Source of the DNA: Candidatus Poribacteria bacterium | GTDB taxonomy: Bacteria > Poribacteria > WGA-4E > GCA-2687025 | Length of the DNA stretch: 64,000 nucleotides | Assembly (NCBI GenBank): GCA_018644665.1 | Contig: JABGQA010000081.1 | Coordinates: 62,001 to 126,000 of the forward strand | Direction: 5' to 3' | Shown: positions 42,837 through 52,044 of the stretch, piece by piece | How the letters are laid out: each line of letters starts with the position of its first letter | Position numbering within the stretch: the first letter of the stretch is position 1 | Made by a program: the position numbers and the translations under genes | The notes under the pieces: generated by a model | Database searches by the model: none | Told to the model about the DNA's origin: nothing | Seen by the model: the letters and a program-made list of their open reading frames with translations, nothing else

Positions 42837-44345
42837 TTAGCGCGTCCACCGCAGCCAGCGCGTGAGCCATTTGTGCACCCTCGGCGTCAGGCGCGTGCGA
42901 CTGTACATGTCGGCGATGTGCTTGATCGCCTCAGCCTGCGTAGGATACGGATGGATGACGCTGGCCAGCTTCCTGAGGCCGACGCCAGCACCCATGGCGA
43001 CGGTGACCTCGCTGATCATGTCCCCCGCATTCCGCGCCACGATCGTCGCCCCGACGATCTTGTCAGAGCCACGACGCACGTGGATCGCCGCCACGCCCTC
43101 GGTCTCCCCATCGACGACGGCGCGATGCACCTCGGTAAACGGGCGCTGATACGTGTCGATCGCCACGCCGGCCTCAGCGGCTTGAAGGGAGGTCAGACCC
43201 ACCGTCGCGACTTCGGGATCGGTGTACGTGCAGCGTGGGATGAGCAGGTCGCTCAGCCGCTTGCGACCTCGGAACAGAGCGTTCTGGATCACGATGCGCG
43301 CCGCGGCGTCAGCGGCGTGGGTGAACTTCTCCGACATGCAGACATCGCCGGCGGCGTGTATGGCGGGGTTCGTCGTGCGCAGGCGGTCGTCCACCACCAC
43401 CCCGTCACGGGCGTCGTATTCCACTCCGGCCGCGTCCAGCCCCATGCCTTCGACGTTCGGCGCGCGTCCCGTGGCGACCAGCACCTGATCGACGACGATC
43501 GCGCGCTCGTCCTCGCCCACTCCAGTCGTGACCGTCCGCGCGTCACGCGTGTTCTGCACCCGTATCGAGGTGACGCCCAACTCAACCGACACACGGTCTC
43601 GTCGCAGGGCGCGATCCACAATCTTCGACGCGAAGCCGTCCTCCTTGGCGAGGAGCGTCTGCCCGCGGTGGAGCAGCGTGACGTTGCTCCCCAGGCGGGC
43701 GAACGCCTGCGCGAGCTCGCAGCCGATGGGCCCGCCGCCTATGACGGCGAGGCGCGAGGGGAGCTCGGTCAGGGAGAATACCGTCTCGTTCGTCAGGTAG
43801 CCGCACTCCTGAACACCAGGAATGTCCGGCACGGCTGCCCGCGCGCCGGTGGCTATCACCGCTTTGCTGAAACGCAGGGCCTTGCCTTGGACCTCAACTA
43901 CGTCAGGGCCGGCGAACTGGGCTTTGCCTAGGTAGACGTCTACCCCAAGATCGCGGAACCGGGCGGCCGCGTCGTCTGCGCTGATATCCGCGCGCAGACG
44001 GCGCATTCGCTCCATGACGTCTGGGAAGTCCACCACCACCGCGCCTGACACGGTGACTCCCAACGACGTCACACGGACCGCGTCCGCAACGGCGCGCGAC
44101 GACCGTATGATCGCCTTGGACGGCACGCAGCCGGTGTTCAGACAGTCGCCTCCAAGCAGGTGGCGCTCGATCAGTGCAACCTTCGCCCCCAGCCCCGCCG
44201 CGCCGGCCGCACACACCAATCCCGCCGTGCCCGCGCCGATCACGACTAGGTTGTAGCGACCGTCCGGCTTGGGGTTCGTCCAGTCCGGCGGATGGACGTT
44301 GCTCAGCAGTCGGGCGTTGTGCGGGTCTTGCGGCAGCATTTCCAC
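42837..44345 (-). CDS. Pyridine nucleotide-disulfide oxidoreductase (mercuric-reductase-like)
   Basis: A 502-residue class I flavoprotein. FAD turn VVIGAGTAGLVCAAGAAG, redox Cys68 and Cys73 in CLNTGCVPSK, NAD(P) turn AVIGGGPIGCELAQ and AGDVCMSEKFTHAADAAA are all present. The catalytic block reads HPYPTQAE (His465 to Glu472), so the position of the active His of lipoamide dehydrogenase is Tyr, as in mercuric-reductase-like proteins. There is no N-terminal HMA domain and no C-terminal Cys-Cys, so real mercuric reductase activity is unlikely. GTG and ATG starts at 44345 and 44339 are both possible. Substrate unknown. Confidence 0.82.
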   Translation of the reverse strand: MEMLPQDPHNARLLSNVHPPDWTNPKPDGRYNLVVIGAGTAGLVCAAGAAGLGAKVALIERHLLGGDCLNTGCVPSKAIIRSSRAVADAVRVTSLGVTVSGAVVVDFPDVMERMRRLRADISADDAAARFRDLGVDVYLGKAQFAGPDVVEVQGKALRFSKAVIATGARAAVPDIPGVQECGYLTNETVFSLTELPSRLAVIGGGPIGCELAQAFARLGSNVTLLHRGQTLLAKEDGFASKIVDRALRRDRVSVELGVTSIRVQNTRDARTVTTGVGEDERAIVVDQVLVATGRAPNVEGMGLDAAGVEYDARDGVVVDDRLRTTNPAIHAAGDVCMSEKFTHAADAAARIVIQNALFRGRKRLSDLLIPRCTYTDPEVATVGLTSLQAAEAGVAIDTYQRPFTEVHRAVVDGETEGVAAIHVRRGSDKIVGATIVARNAGDMISEVTVAMGAGVGLRKLASVIHPYPTQAEAIKHIADMYSRTRLTPRVHKWLTRWLRWTR

Positions 44346-44375
44346 TCGGCGAAGGACTCCTCGGCGAGCGAGGTC

Positions 44376-46085
44376 TCAGGGCCGCGCGGCCTGGCCGATG
44401 ACGCGCCCCGCACGCCGACGGAAGACCTCGAGGTAGGCAGCGTCGCGGGTGTGCTCGGTGAAGCTCGGGACGATGGCCTGTTCGAACTCGTCCAGCATCC
44501 CCGACGCGCGTTCTCCCAACGGGCCGCCGGCCGTGGCGACATCGCGGAGCATCACGAGGTACTCGTAGTCCTCCATCGCCTTACGGATGATCTCCCACCG
44601 AATGGAGTCTACCGGCTCGTGGCTCTCTGAGGGCATCCGAGGAGGATAGATGACGTAGCTGTCGCCGGCCTGCAGGGAGCCGCCCGTTGTGTTGTCGTAC
44701 GGGTTGTACGCCTCCGCGCGGTAGTTCGGCTGATGCCATCCCCAATGGTTGAGACCCCAGTGCAGGAAGCCGGGGATGCCGTGCTTAAACGCCAACCACG
44801 TGAATATCCGCGTGCGGATTAGTGGGTAGTCGATGAAGCGATTCGGCCACGCCCCGGTCGGGCCGCAGCAGTAGTAGAACCATACGTCGTCCTTCGTGAC
44901 GCCCGGCTGCTGCGTGAACTCCTCGTAGGCGCTCTCCAACGGCACTGGATGGTCGATGAACGGCGCGTACTCCGCCCGTCCCATCGCGTCGATGAGGGGG
45001 ATCTCAGGCGCCGTCCCCTTCACGAACTCGGCCAGATCCGTGTAGGCGTCGAACTGGTCGCCGTGCGGTTCGTCGGACAGGTGGAGGCAGAAGCGGTCGA
45101 GCCAACCTCGCTCGGAGAGGAAGGCGCACAACGCGGTCAGGAACTGCTTGAGGAAGGCGCGGTAATCGTTGTCGCCAGTGGAGGCGAAGACCTTGCGCTC
45201 GACTGCGTCGCCGCGACGTATCGCCACCGCGGAGGGCCGGGTCGACCCGCCCGCGAGGTGGCCGCCCTCGATCAGCCTGAACCCGTGATCCAGGAAGAGC
45301 TCGATCCATCGCGCTAGGTTCGTGAAGTCGAACGCGTGTTCACCATCGGACGGCGACGTGATGTCGATGAGTTGGTCTTGGGCGCGGCCGTCGATGACTC
45401 CGCCCGTGCTCGCCATGGGGAACAGCGGCGTCAGGACGACGTTCTGCCGATGGCCCGCGAGGTTCCGCGCGTAGAGCGCCATGACGTCCCAGAACTGCTC
45501 GGTCAGGGGTTCGACGCCGTGGAACTTCAGGATCGGGCCCGGCAGCAGCCAGTTCGTCATCAGGAAGTCGGACTGCTCGGGAAGGGCGAACGGGGCGACG
45601 CGCACGCCGAACGGAATCTCGCGCGACCCGGCGCGGCATTCCACGCGCACGACGCCCGCGTAGTCGCCCGGAGCGACGTCTCGCGGCACGCGAACGCGTA
45701 CCCAGATGCTCAGCGTGTGCGGGAACTCGACGCGGCCTACGCCTCGCCACGGCGCCCGTAGGAGGGGGTCGGGATAGAAGCCCGGGGCGGATCCCTCGAG
45801 ATCCTCGGGCGCGTTCCCCGCGGAGTGCCAATGCACCGGCACGTACTCGGGATACAGGATGTCGATCGCGCCGGACGGAATCGTCGCGCCCGACCGGCCT
45901 GCGAGATCGGAGGCGCTGGCGCGAAGGTCGTTCAGGTCGTCTGCGACGCCATGCAAGCCTATCTGGAAGGCCTCGACCTCGCCTCGCGCGGCGTGTAGGA
46001 GCGTCGGTTGGGAGCCGTAGGTTGGTATTGCTTGGTGCGGGAAGATTCGGGACATGCAGCCCTGCGTCCACACGGTCAGCGACAT
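44376..46085 (-). CDS. DUF4091-type glycoside hydrolase-like protein
   Basis: A 569-residue protein with an N-terminal beta-sandwich (EVEAFQIGLHGVADDLNDLR, LSIWVRVRVPRDVAPGDYAGVV) and a barrel-like DUF4091 core. That core has HLSDEPHGDQFDAYTDLAEFV with a likely catalytic acidic pair, GPTGAWPNRFIDYPLIRTRI, IPGFLHWGLNHWGWHQPN and SIRWEIIRKAMEDYEYLVML. This set matches GH123-like DUF4091 proteins, which may be exo-glycosidases for amino sugars. No signal peptide was found. The gene is 30 bases downstream of the flavoprotein gene start on the same strand, so the two may be one transcript. Activity is inferred. Confidence 0.78.
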   Translation of the reverse strand: MSLTVWTQGCMSRIFPHQAIPTYGSQPTLLHAARGEVEAFQIGLHGVADDLNDLRASASDLAGRSGATIPSGAIDILYPEYVPVHWHSAGNAPEDLEGSAPGFYPDPLLRAPWRGVGRVEFPHTLSIWVRVRVPRDVAPGDYAGVVRVECRAGSREIPFGVRVAPFALPEQSDFLMTNWLLPGPILKFHGVEPLTEQFWDVMALYARNLAGHRQNVVLTPLFPMASTGGVIDGRAQDQLIDITSPSDGEHAFDFTNLARWIELFLDHGFRLIEGGHLAGGSTRPSAVAIRRGDAVERKVFASTGDNDYRAFLKQFLTALCAFLSERGWLDRFCLHLSDEPHGDQFDAYTDLAEFVKGTAPEIPLIDAMGRAEYAPFIDHPVPLESAYEEFTQQPGVTKDDVWFYYCCGPTGAWPNRFIDYPLIRTRIFTWLAFKHGIPGFLHWGLNHWGWHQPNYRAEAYNPYDNTTGGSLQAGDSYVIYPPRMPSESHEPVDSIRWEIIRKAMEDYEYLVMLRDVATAGGPLGERASGMLDEFEQAIVPSFTEHTRDAAYLEVFRRRAGRVIGQAARP

Positions 46086-46223
46086 GCTTCGGCCTTCCTG
46101 CGTTCGGCGTGTGTCTGGGCATCATGCGGCCTCGTCGTCGAGGCGGCAAGCACGACGCGGCGATAGGGTGTAATCTCTCCGCGCGACATGAACCACGGTC
46201 AGTCCCGAGAAGGAAATCAGACC

Positions 46224-46757
46224 ATGTCAGGTGAGTGGATCGAACTGTTCAACGGCGAGGATCTCACGGGTTGGCACATGCGGAACACCGACCGTGAGCA
46301 CACGTGGGAAGTGAACGACGGCGTCCTCGACAACACCGGGCACGGCGTCGATATCGTCACCGACGCGGAGTGTGGCGATCACGAACTGCACATCGAGTAC
46401 AACGTGCCGGAAGGCAGCAACAGCGGCATCTACCTGCGCGGGCGCTACGAGCTGCAGATACTCGACAGCCTAGGGCAGACGTACGACTACCCGGCGGAAA
46501 ACGGCGCGCTGTACAACCAGAAGTGCCCCGATGTCGAAGCCAGCAAGCCGGCCGGCGAGTGGCAGACGATCGACGCGACGATCAAGGGCATGACGCTAAC
46601 CGTGCTCCTAAACGGCGTGAAGATCCACGACAACGTGACCATCGACGGGCCGACGGGCGGGCAACTGGTCAACGATGACGCGCCCACAGGCCCGCTAATG
46701 CTTCAGGGCGACCACGGGCCGGTGCGATTCAGGAACATCCGGGTGCGGATACTGTAG
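46224..46757 (+). CDS. DUF1080 (3-keto-disaccharide hydrolase-like) protein
   Basis: ATG at 46224 with AAGGAA at 46209-46214; an ATG at 46188 is too far upstream. The 177-residue protein is one DUF1080 domain: EWIELFNGEDLTGWHMRNT, WEVNDGVLDNTGHGVDIVTD, DHELHIEYNVPEGSNSGIYLRGRYELQILDS, NGALYNQKCPDVEASKPAGEWQTIDATIKG and a closing GPVRFRNIRVRIL. DUF1080 proteins are concanavalin-like and hydrolyse 3-keto-glycosides. No signal peptide, so it acts in the cytoplasm. A strong palindrome at 46908-46948 follows. Confidence 0.88.
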   Translation: MSGEWIELFNGEDLTGWHMRNTDREHTWEVNDGVLDNTGHGVDIVTDAECGDHELHIEYNVPEGSNSGIYLRGRYELQILDSLGQTYDYPAENGALYNQKCPDVEASKPAGEWQTIDATIKGMTLTVLLNGVKIHDNVTIDGPTGGQLVNDDAPTGPLMLQGDHGPVRFRNIRVRIL

Positions 46758-46907
46758 AACATCGGGAAGAGGGGATCGGCTTCGCGATCTCCCTCGTCGC
46801 AGTGCCCTTGCCACCCCGGCCCCTGGCCGCGTCGGGCGCCGGCGACGTCGCATGTGCGGCGCGCGGTCAGCGCGTTGTATCCGTATCGGAGCCCGAACGG
46901 CCCAAGA

Positions 46908-46948
46908 CGCGGGTCACGTGGGCCGGCGCCGGCCCACGTGACCCCGCG
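46908..46948. terminator. Bidirectional terminator, near-perfect palindrome
   Basis: GGTCACGTGGGCCGGC and its exact complement form a 32-base perfect palindrome at 46912-46943, flanked by a 4-bp CGCG arm with a one-base bulge. As a hairpin it gives a stem of at least 14 bp, placed about 10 bases after the stop of the leftward gene at 46959 and 150 bases after the DUF1080 gene. Two CACGTG cores lie inside. It most likely ends both transcripts. Confidence 0.65.
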
Positions 46949-46958
46949 TGAAAAGGCG

Positions 46959-47753
46959 CTAGTCGGCCGTGAAGTCCGCCTCGTAGCGTGCGAGGAGGGC
47001 GTCCGGGTCGTTGGGCATGAAGTAGAGGATCGCCGTCGACTCGATACCGTTCGCCGCAGGATCGTAGTCGAGCGACAGATCGGGCAGGAGGTGCAGGCAA
47101 TCGTGCCACCCTTGGCCGATGCCCACGCACCGACGATAGCCCCACGCCGCGAGATGCGCTCCATCCCGGGAGACGATGCCGACGAGACTTCGCGTGGGCC
47201 GGTCGTCGCTGTTGCCCCAGCTTGCCTCGGGTTGACCCGGATGATCCATCCACGCCGGCACGTAACGCTGCACCCACGGCGGCGAGTTCTGCGCGTGGTC
47301 TGCCGGACTCCGGGTGTCTGGATGCCGTTGCGTGTCGGTTAGCCGTGCGAACCCGGCGTCCGTGACCACGAAGCAACGACTGACGAAGTCGCGGACGAAG
47401 TGTCCACGGTTCCCAAAGCTGCTCGAACGGCGGAACTGCCAGCACGCGTTCACACGCCGCACAGAGCGAACCGACTGCTCGTCCGGCCCTGCCACCGTGA
47501 GGCGCATGACCACGTGGTCGACGCCACCGGTTAGGTGTGTCACGAGTTCGAGGTCCGGCATGTTGGCGTGCGTGTGTCGGAACCGCAGACTGCCATCCGA
47601 TTCCTCGTGCGTCTCGCCGACGCCGAACTTGTCCTCGTAGCACCACAGGTCGCAGACGAGATTCGGGATGGCCGGGACGGTGATTCTGGCTAGGCTGCGA
47701 GAGCCGCCGCCGTGTGCCTCGACGACGCCGTGCAGTTGGATCAGTTCGGACAT
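46959..47753 (-). CDS. Hypothetical beta-rich protein
   Basis: A 264-residue protein I do not recognise. It has alternating hydrophobic strands (RSLARITVPAIPNLVCDLW, LELVTHLTGGVDHVVMRL, RSLVGIVSRDGAHLAAWGY) and conserved-looking HANMPDLELV and GWHDCLHLLPDLSLDY. The pattern suggests a galactose-mutarotase or PmoA-like sandwich, but no motif proves it. No signal peptide. A PmoA-like gene and a hydrolase gene are nearby, so a glycan role is possible. It is transcribed toward the palindrome at 46908-46948. Confidence 0.6.
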   Translation of the reverse strand: MSELIQLHGVVEAHGGGSRSLARITVPAIPNLVCDLWCYEDKFGVGETHEESDGSLRFRHTHANMPDLELVTHLTGGVDHVVMRLTVAGPDEQSVRSVRRVNACWQFRRSSSFGNRGHFVRDFVSRCFVVTDAGFARLTDTQRHPDTRSPADHAQNSPPWVQRYVPAWMDHPGQPEASWGNSDDRPTRSLVGIVSRDGAHLAAWGYRRCVGIGQGWHDCLHLLPDLSLDYDPAANGIESTAILYFMPNDPDALLARYEADFTAD

Positions 47754-47861
47754 CGCGTTGTCTCCGCAGACTCACGGCGCCCGACGCAATGGTCGCGCGT
47801 GCACGCGGACGCCGCGCCTCGGAGCGCGGCGTCCAGAGTTCGTTGGTGCCGCGTTCGCGGC

Positions 47862-49103
47862 CTATTCCTCGGCGTCGCGGGCAGAGGCGAAGAAGACGCC
47901 GCCTCCGTCGGTCCCACTGAGGATGTTGTTGCCCGAAACGTGCATGGCGGTGACCGTCGAGTTTAGCAGACCCTCGTCGAGCCGCGCCCATGTGTCATCG
48001 GGAAGCAGTCGCCGCACGCCGCCCCCGGCGGTGCCCGCGAAGATCGCCGACCCGATCTCGGCCAACGACGTGATGGCCTCCCCAGTCAAGCCGTCCGGCA
48101 AAGCCTTCCAAGTGCCGCCGCCGTTGGTGCTGCGGAACACCTGCCCATCCTCGCTGCCGGCGTACACCCAGTCGCCGAGGAGTTGCATGGAGAGAATCGC
48201 GCCGTCTGCCAGGTCGGGCCCGACCTTCCCCCATGCGGTGCGTCCGGGCGACAGCCGGTAGATGTCGCCACCAGACGTGCCTGCGTACAGCACGCCGCGC
48301 GCAGATCCGAGGCATCGCACCTCGTCGTCGCCGAGGCCGTCGTTGGCCAGTGTCCAACTCTTGCCGCCCGTGACCGAGCGGTACACGCCACCCTTCGTGC
48401 CGGCGTACATGACCGCGCCCACAGGCTGCACCGCATGGACGAAGCTGTTGTCCAGGCCGTCACTGATGTGCTCCCAGTTGTCTCCGCAGTCAGTGGACTT
48501 GAACACACCATGGCCGTTGGTTGCGGCGTACAGGACCTCGTCGAGTGAGGCGATGCTCCACACGGTGTACTCGCTGAGACCCGTTTGCGCCGTCGCCCAC
48601 GTGGCTCCCCGGTCGTGCGAGGCCGCGACGCCTGCGTTCGCCATCCCCGCGAGGAGGCAACCGTCGGTGTCTTCGTTGAGGCACATCACCGAGCCGCCGT
48701 ACGGGCCGTCCATGGACACCCACGAGAACGCCGTCGCGTCTGCGGTCTCCTTGTCGGCTTCGTCCTGCGCCATTATGGCATTCAGAACCGTGGTCGCAGC
48801 GATCTTCACAGTGACGTCTTTGTGATCTCTGGCCTTGATGACGTACGGAGCGACGGGGGCTCCGATGCGTATGAGCGCATCACAGGCGGCCTGTCGGATG
48901 GCGGGGATCTCGAGCGCCTTGGTGAGCGTCGGTCCCGATGCCGCTCCGGCGGCGACGAGTTCCTCGATAGTGGCTGCTCGCTGAGTTTCGTCCTGGAGCC
49001 TCGCTAGGGTGGCCTTGTCCCCGCCGCCAGACGACCCACCACATGCCCCGAGAAACAGCGAGGCGAGGCACAACAACACGACCCGTACGTATCTGGCCTT
49101 CAT
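47862..49103 (-). CDS. Lipoprotein with HEAT-like repeat and BNR/sortilin-like propeller
   Basis: ATG at 49103. The lipobox LFLGAC has Cys21. Residues of about 40-120 hold a HEAT-type repeat (PAIRQAACDALIRIGAPVAPYV, KDVTVKIAATTVLNAIM). Then a propeller of BNR type with about seven blades runs to the end: GVAASHDRGATWATAQTGLS, GVFKSTDCGDNWEHISDGLD, GVYRSVTGGKSWTLANDGLG and VFRSTNGGGTWKALPDGLTG. Such repeats bind ligands at the cell surface, as in sialidases, sortilins and Ycf48-like proteins. A 28-residue linker (MAQDEADKETADATAFSWV) joins the parts. The role is probably adhesion or sensing. Confidence 0.82.
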   Translation of the reverse strand: MKARYVRVVLLCLASLFLGACGGSSGGGDKATLARLQDETQRAATIEELVAAGAASGPTLTKALEIPAIRQAACDALIRIGAPVAPYVIKARDHKDVTVKIAATTVLNAIMAQDEADKETADATAFSWVSMDGPYGGSVMCLNEDTDGCLLAGMANAGVAASHDRGATWATAQTGLSEYTVWSIASLDEVLYAATNGHGVFKSTDCGDNWEHISDGLDNSFVHAVQPVGAVMYAGTKGGVYRSVTGGKSWTLANDGLGDDEVRCLGSARGVLYAGTSGGDIYRLSPGRTAWGKVGPDLADGAILSMQLLGDWVYAGSEDGQVFRSTNGGGTWKALPDGLTGEAITSLAEIGSAIFAGTAGGGVRRLLPDDTWARLDEGLLNSTVTAMHVSGNNILSGTDGGGVFFASARDAEE

Positions 49104-49518
49104 GGCTCTTCTCCCTATCCGGCGCGCTTCGGCCTGCCGGCTCGCGCGCGCCGGGCAAGTCTACGCGACCGAGCACACGACCACAATAAACCTGGCGCGT
49201 GTGTCAGGCGCGCGTTGGGACGTCGTGGGTCGGGCGCCGACCCTAGTGGCGGTTGCGTATCGACAAGTCGTCATGTTCCGAAGGGATAGCCCCTGCGGCA
49301 TGGCGTTGGTAGGGCGCGGAGGCTATGACTGACCGCGGGCGCGACGGCGGCACGACCACCGGGGGCAGGCGTCGGGCAGGCGCAGCATGGCAGGATAGCA
49401 TGTAGCGACACGGCGTCCCGAGGCGCGGGAGCCGGGGCTGGTTCAGCTAAACGTGCCGCCGCTGAGCCCGCGGCGTTCCGAGCCCGCAACCGTCGCGCAT
49501 CGCGACCAGACCACGAGC
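49104..49518. other. Divergent intergenic region (415 bases), no gene seen
   Basis: This lies between the BNR lipoprotein gene (leftward) and the PmoA-like gene (rightward). Frames crossing it lack ribosome sites and resemble shadows. It should hold promoters for both directions; none was convincing. Confidence 0.5.
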
Positions 49519-50394
49519 ATGGACGACATGAGCCGATACACGCTACATGAAGCGCCGAACGGCGTCGCGCTCGCCACACCCGACGGCCGGACGGTGTTCC
49601 ACTACCTGACCGAGGTCCCGCCCGATAGCGGCCTGGCTGCGAACAGCGCGTGCTGCTTCTACCCACTGCTGACGCCGTCGGGTCAGGATGTTGTGGAGAT
49701 GGCGCCCGACGACCATCCGCACCATCGAGGCGTGTTTCTCACTTGGCATTCGCTTTCGTCCGGGCGCTGCCGGGCAGACTTCTGGGGGTGGGACGAGTTC
49801 GCGCCGACGCGCGACCGCGTGATCGTGAACCGTGGAATCGACGCGACGCACGCGGACGCCGATCGCGCCGAACTCCGCATCGCGAACGACTGGCTCGCCG
49901 GTGGGCAGGCGATGATCTCCGAGGAACTCACCGTGGGCGTCTCGGAAGCGCGAAACGCGTACGTGATCGACCTAGCGTACGCGCTGACTCCGGCCACCGA
50001 CGTCACGTTGGATCGTGCCGCCTTCGGCGGCCTGTGCGCCAAGTGCCGGAAGGACGGCCAAGCTACGTATCGGAACTCACGGGGAGTGGTCACGCTCGAC
50101 GACCCCCACTACCTGACGCCCGACACTGGGTGGCCGTCCGAGCCGTGGTACTCCTACGCCATCGCGCTGAAGGACGGCTCGGGCGCGGAACTCGCCGTCA
50201 TCGACCGTCCCGGCAATCCGCCGACGCTCTGGCACAACCTGGCGCCGATTTCGATGGTGAATCCGTGCATAGTCGCGCCTGGCGAGGTCGCACTGGCCAA
50301 AGGGCAGACGCTCAGCCTGCGCTACCGGCTCGTCGTCGCCGATGGCGATCTGGACGCCGGTTGGCTCGATGAGTTGGCTCGTGACGGGATGTAG
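49519..50394 (+). CDS. PmoA-family protein (DUF6807 type)
   Basis: ATG at 49519, with another at 49528. The 291-residue protein carries the PmoA/DUF6807 signature DDHPHHRGVFLTWHSL (the HPHHRG box), then DFWGWDEF, AAFGGLCAKCRK, PWYSYAIAL and PTLWHNLAPISMVNP. The family is named for methane-monooxygenase-like similarity but is found widely in planctomycete and Poribacteria-like genomes, where it probably acts on sugars or sugar acids. No transmembrane helices or signal peptide are seen. It converges with the aspartate kinase gene. Confidence 0.85.
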   Translation: MDDMSRYTLHEAPNGVALATPDGRTVFHYLTEVPPDSGLAANSACCFYPLLTPSGQDVVEMAPDDHPHHRGVFLTWHSLSSGRCRADFWGWDEFAPTRDRVIVNRGIDATHADADRAELRIANDWLAGGQAMISEELTVGVSEARNAYVIDLAYALTPATDVTLDRAAFGGLCAKCRKDGQATYRNSRGVVTLDDPHYLTPDTGWPSEPWYSYAIALKDGSGAELAVIDRPGNPPTLWHNLAPISMVNPCIVAPGEVALAKGQTLSLRYRLVVADGDLDAGWLDELARDGM

Positions 50395-50421
50395 CGAACC
50401 CGGGAGGGATGCCGGCCGTCT

Positions 50422-51771
50422 CTAGCCGAAATACTCCGCGTAGAGCGACCGCACGGCGCGCGGCATGTCCTCGACCTTCACGCCGTACATCATGCTCACT
50501 TCGCTGGAGCCCTGGTTGATCATCTCGATGTTCACGTTGGCGCGCGCGAGGGCATTGCAGGCGCGCGCCGCGACGCCCACCGTGTGGCGCATCCCCTCGC
50601 CGACGATCATCACCAGCGACAGCCCACGCTCGACCGAGACGTCGTCGCCCGCCAGTTCGTCACGGATGCGGCCGACGACGCGGCCCTCGACATCGGTCGG
50701 GAAGAACGCCTCCCGGACCAACACGGACATGTCGTCGATCCCCGACGGAAGGTGCTCGAACGGGATGCCCTCGTCTTCGAGGATTGTCAGCAGACGCCGG
50801 CCGAAGCCGACCTCGCGGTTCATCAGGTACTTCCGCACGTAGATGCTGCACACGTCGTCCATCGCCGCGATGCCCACGGCGGGGCCGTTGTTGATGGGCC
50901 GTTCTACGACGATGCGCGTGCCCAGGCCGTCGGGGTTGTTCGTGTTGCGGATGTGGATCGGTATCCCCGCGTGGAATACCGGCATGATCGCCTCATCGTG
51001 GAATACCGAGAAGCCCGCGTACGCCAACTCCCGCATTTCGCGGTAGGTGAGTTCGCGTATCGGCGTGGGCTCGTCGACGATGTTCGGGTTGGCCGCGAAC
51101 ACGGCATCGACGTCGGTGAAGTTCTCGTAGACGTCGGCGTTCACGGCTTTGGCCAGCACCGCTCCGGTGGTGTCTGAGCCGCCGCGCGGTAGTGTCACCA
51201 GCTTGCCGCTCCGTGCGTAGCCGAAGAACCCTGGAAACACGGTCACGCCGGGGCGGTCCGCAAGCTCGGCTAGACGTGGGTAGCACTCGTCCAGGACCTG
51301 AGCGTTGCCCGGCTCGTCGGATAGCACGAGCCCCGCCTCCCTCGGCCCGACGTAGTGCGCTTCGAGGCCCCGCGCCGTCAGGCACTCCGCGACGAGCCGC
51401 GCGCAGTTGTCCTCTCCCGCGGCCTTCAAGGAGTCCGTGAACAGATCCTTGTCGTCGCAACTCTCCGCGAGGCGAGAGCGTAGATCGGCCGAGATCGGGT
51501 CGATGCGCGCCGCAGGCACGCCCAACCCCTCGGCTATCTCGGCGTAGCGCGCGACGACGGCGCCGAGCGCGTCGTCACAGTCACCGTTGGACAAGCGCGC
51601 CTGCGCGAGTCCTATCAGAAGGTCCGTGACTTTGGTGTCGTCGGAGTGGCGTTTACCAGGCGCCGAGACGACGACTATGCGCCGCTCTGGATCGGCCTGG
51701 ATGATGCGACATACCGCGTCGATCTGCTCCGCCGTGGCGACGGAGCTGCCTCCGAACTTACACACCTTCAT
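50422..51771 (-). CDS. lysC: Aspartate kinase
   Basis: ATG at 51771 begins MKVCKFGGSSVA, the invariant kinase N-terminus; a longer frame upstream is spurious. The 449-residue enzyme has the catalytic domain with RRIVVVSAPGK, GYARSGKLVTLPRGGSDTTGAVLAK (aspartate and ATP sites) and DVYENFTDVDAVF. Two ACT regulatory domains end at MMYGVKVEDMPRAVRSLYAEYFG. It phosphorylates L-aspartate at the entry to Lys, Thr and Met synthesis; the ACT domains bind the end-product inhibitors. No neighbouring amino-acid genes are seen, so it may be regulated separately. Confidence 0.95.
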   Translation of the reverse strand: MKVCKFGGSSVATAEQIDAVCRIIQADPERRIVVVSAPGKRHSDDTKVTDLLIGLAQARLSNGDCDDALGAVVARYAEIAEGLGVPAARIDPISADLRSRLAESCDDKDLFTDSLKAAGEDNCARLVAECLTARGLEAHYVGPREAGLVLSDEPGNAQVLDECYPRLAELADRPGVTVFPGFFGYARSGKLVTLPRGGSDTTGAVLAKAVNADVYENFTDVDAVFAANPNIVDEPTPIRELTYREMRELAYAGFSVFHDEAIMPVFHAGIPIHIRNTNNPDGLGTRIVVERPINNGPAVGIAAMDDVCSIYVRKYLMNREVGFGRRLLTILEDEGIPFEHLPSGIDDMSVLVREAFFPTDVEGRVVGRIRDELAGDDVSVERGLSLVMIVGEGMRHTVGVAARACNALARANVNIEMINQGSSEVSMMYGVKVEDMPRAVRSLYAEYFG

Positions 51772-52044
51772 GCGACGACTTCCCTTTGCATAGCGTCTCT
51801 GTGCCGGGCGGGCGCCGGATGCGCCGGACTGAAGTGTATCCCACGCCTGCACACATTCAAGCGCGGCGCGCAGGTCGTGTACTTGACCGCTGATGGGATT
51901 GCGCGTGGAGCGTCCCACACGTTGTCAGGTCGAGGGGCATCGCGACGCGGCCGAGCGTGCTGCGCAGCGGCCGGCGCGCGAGTACGTAGGCACGCAGGCC
52001 GGGGCACTGGCAGCGCGTGTGAAACACGGGGCCGTGCGCGGCTC

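Noticed and set aside
42837..44345. Mercuric reductase
   Set aside because: No HMA domain and no C-terminal Cys-Cys pair; called only mercuric-reductase-like.
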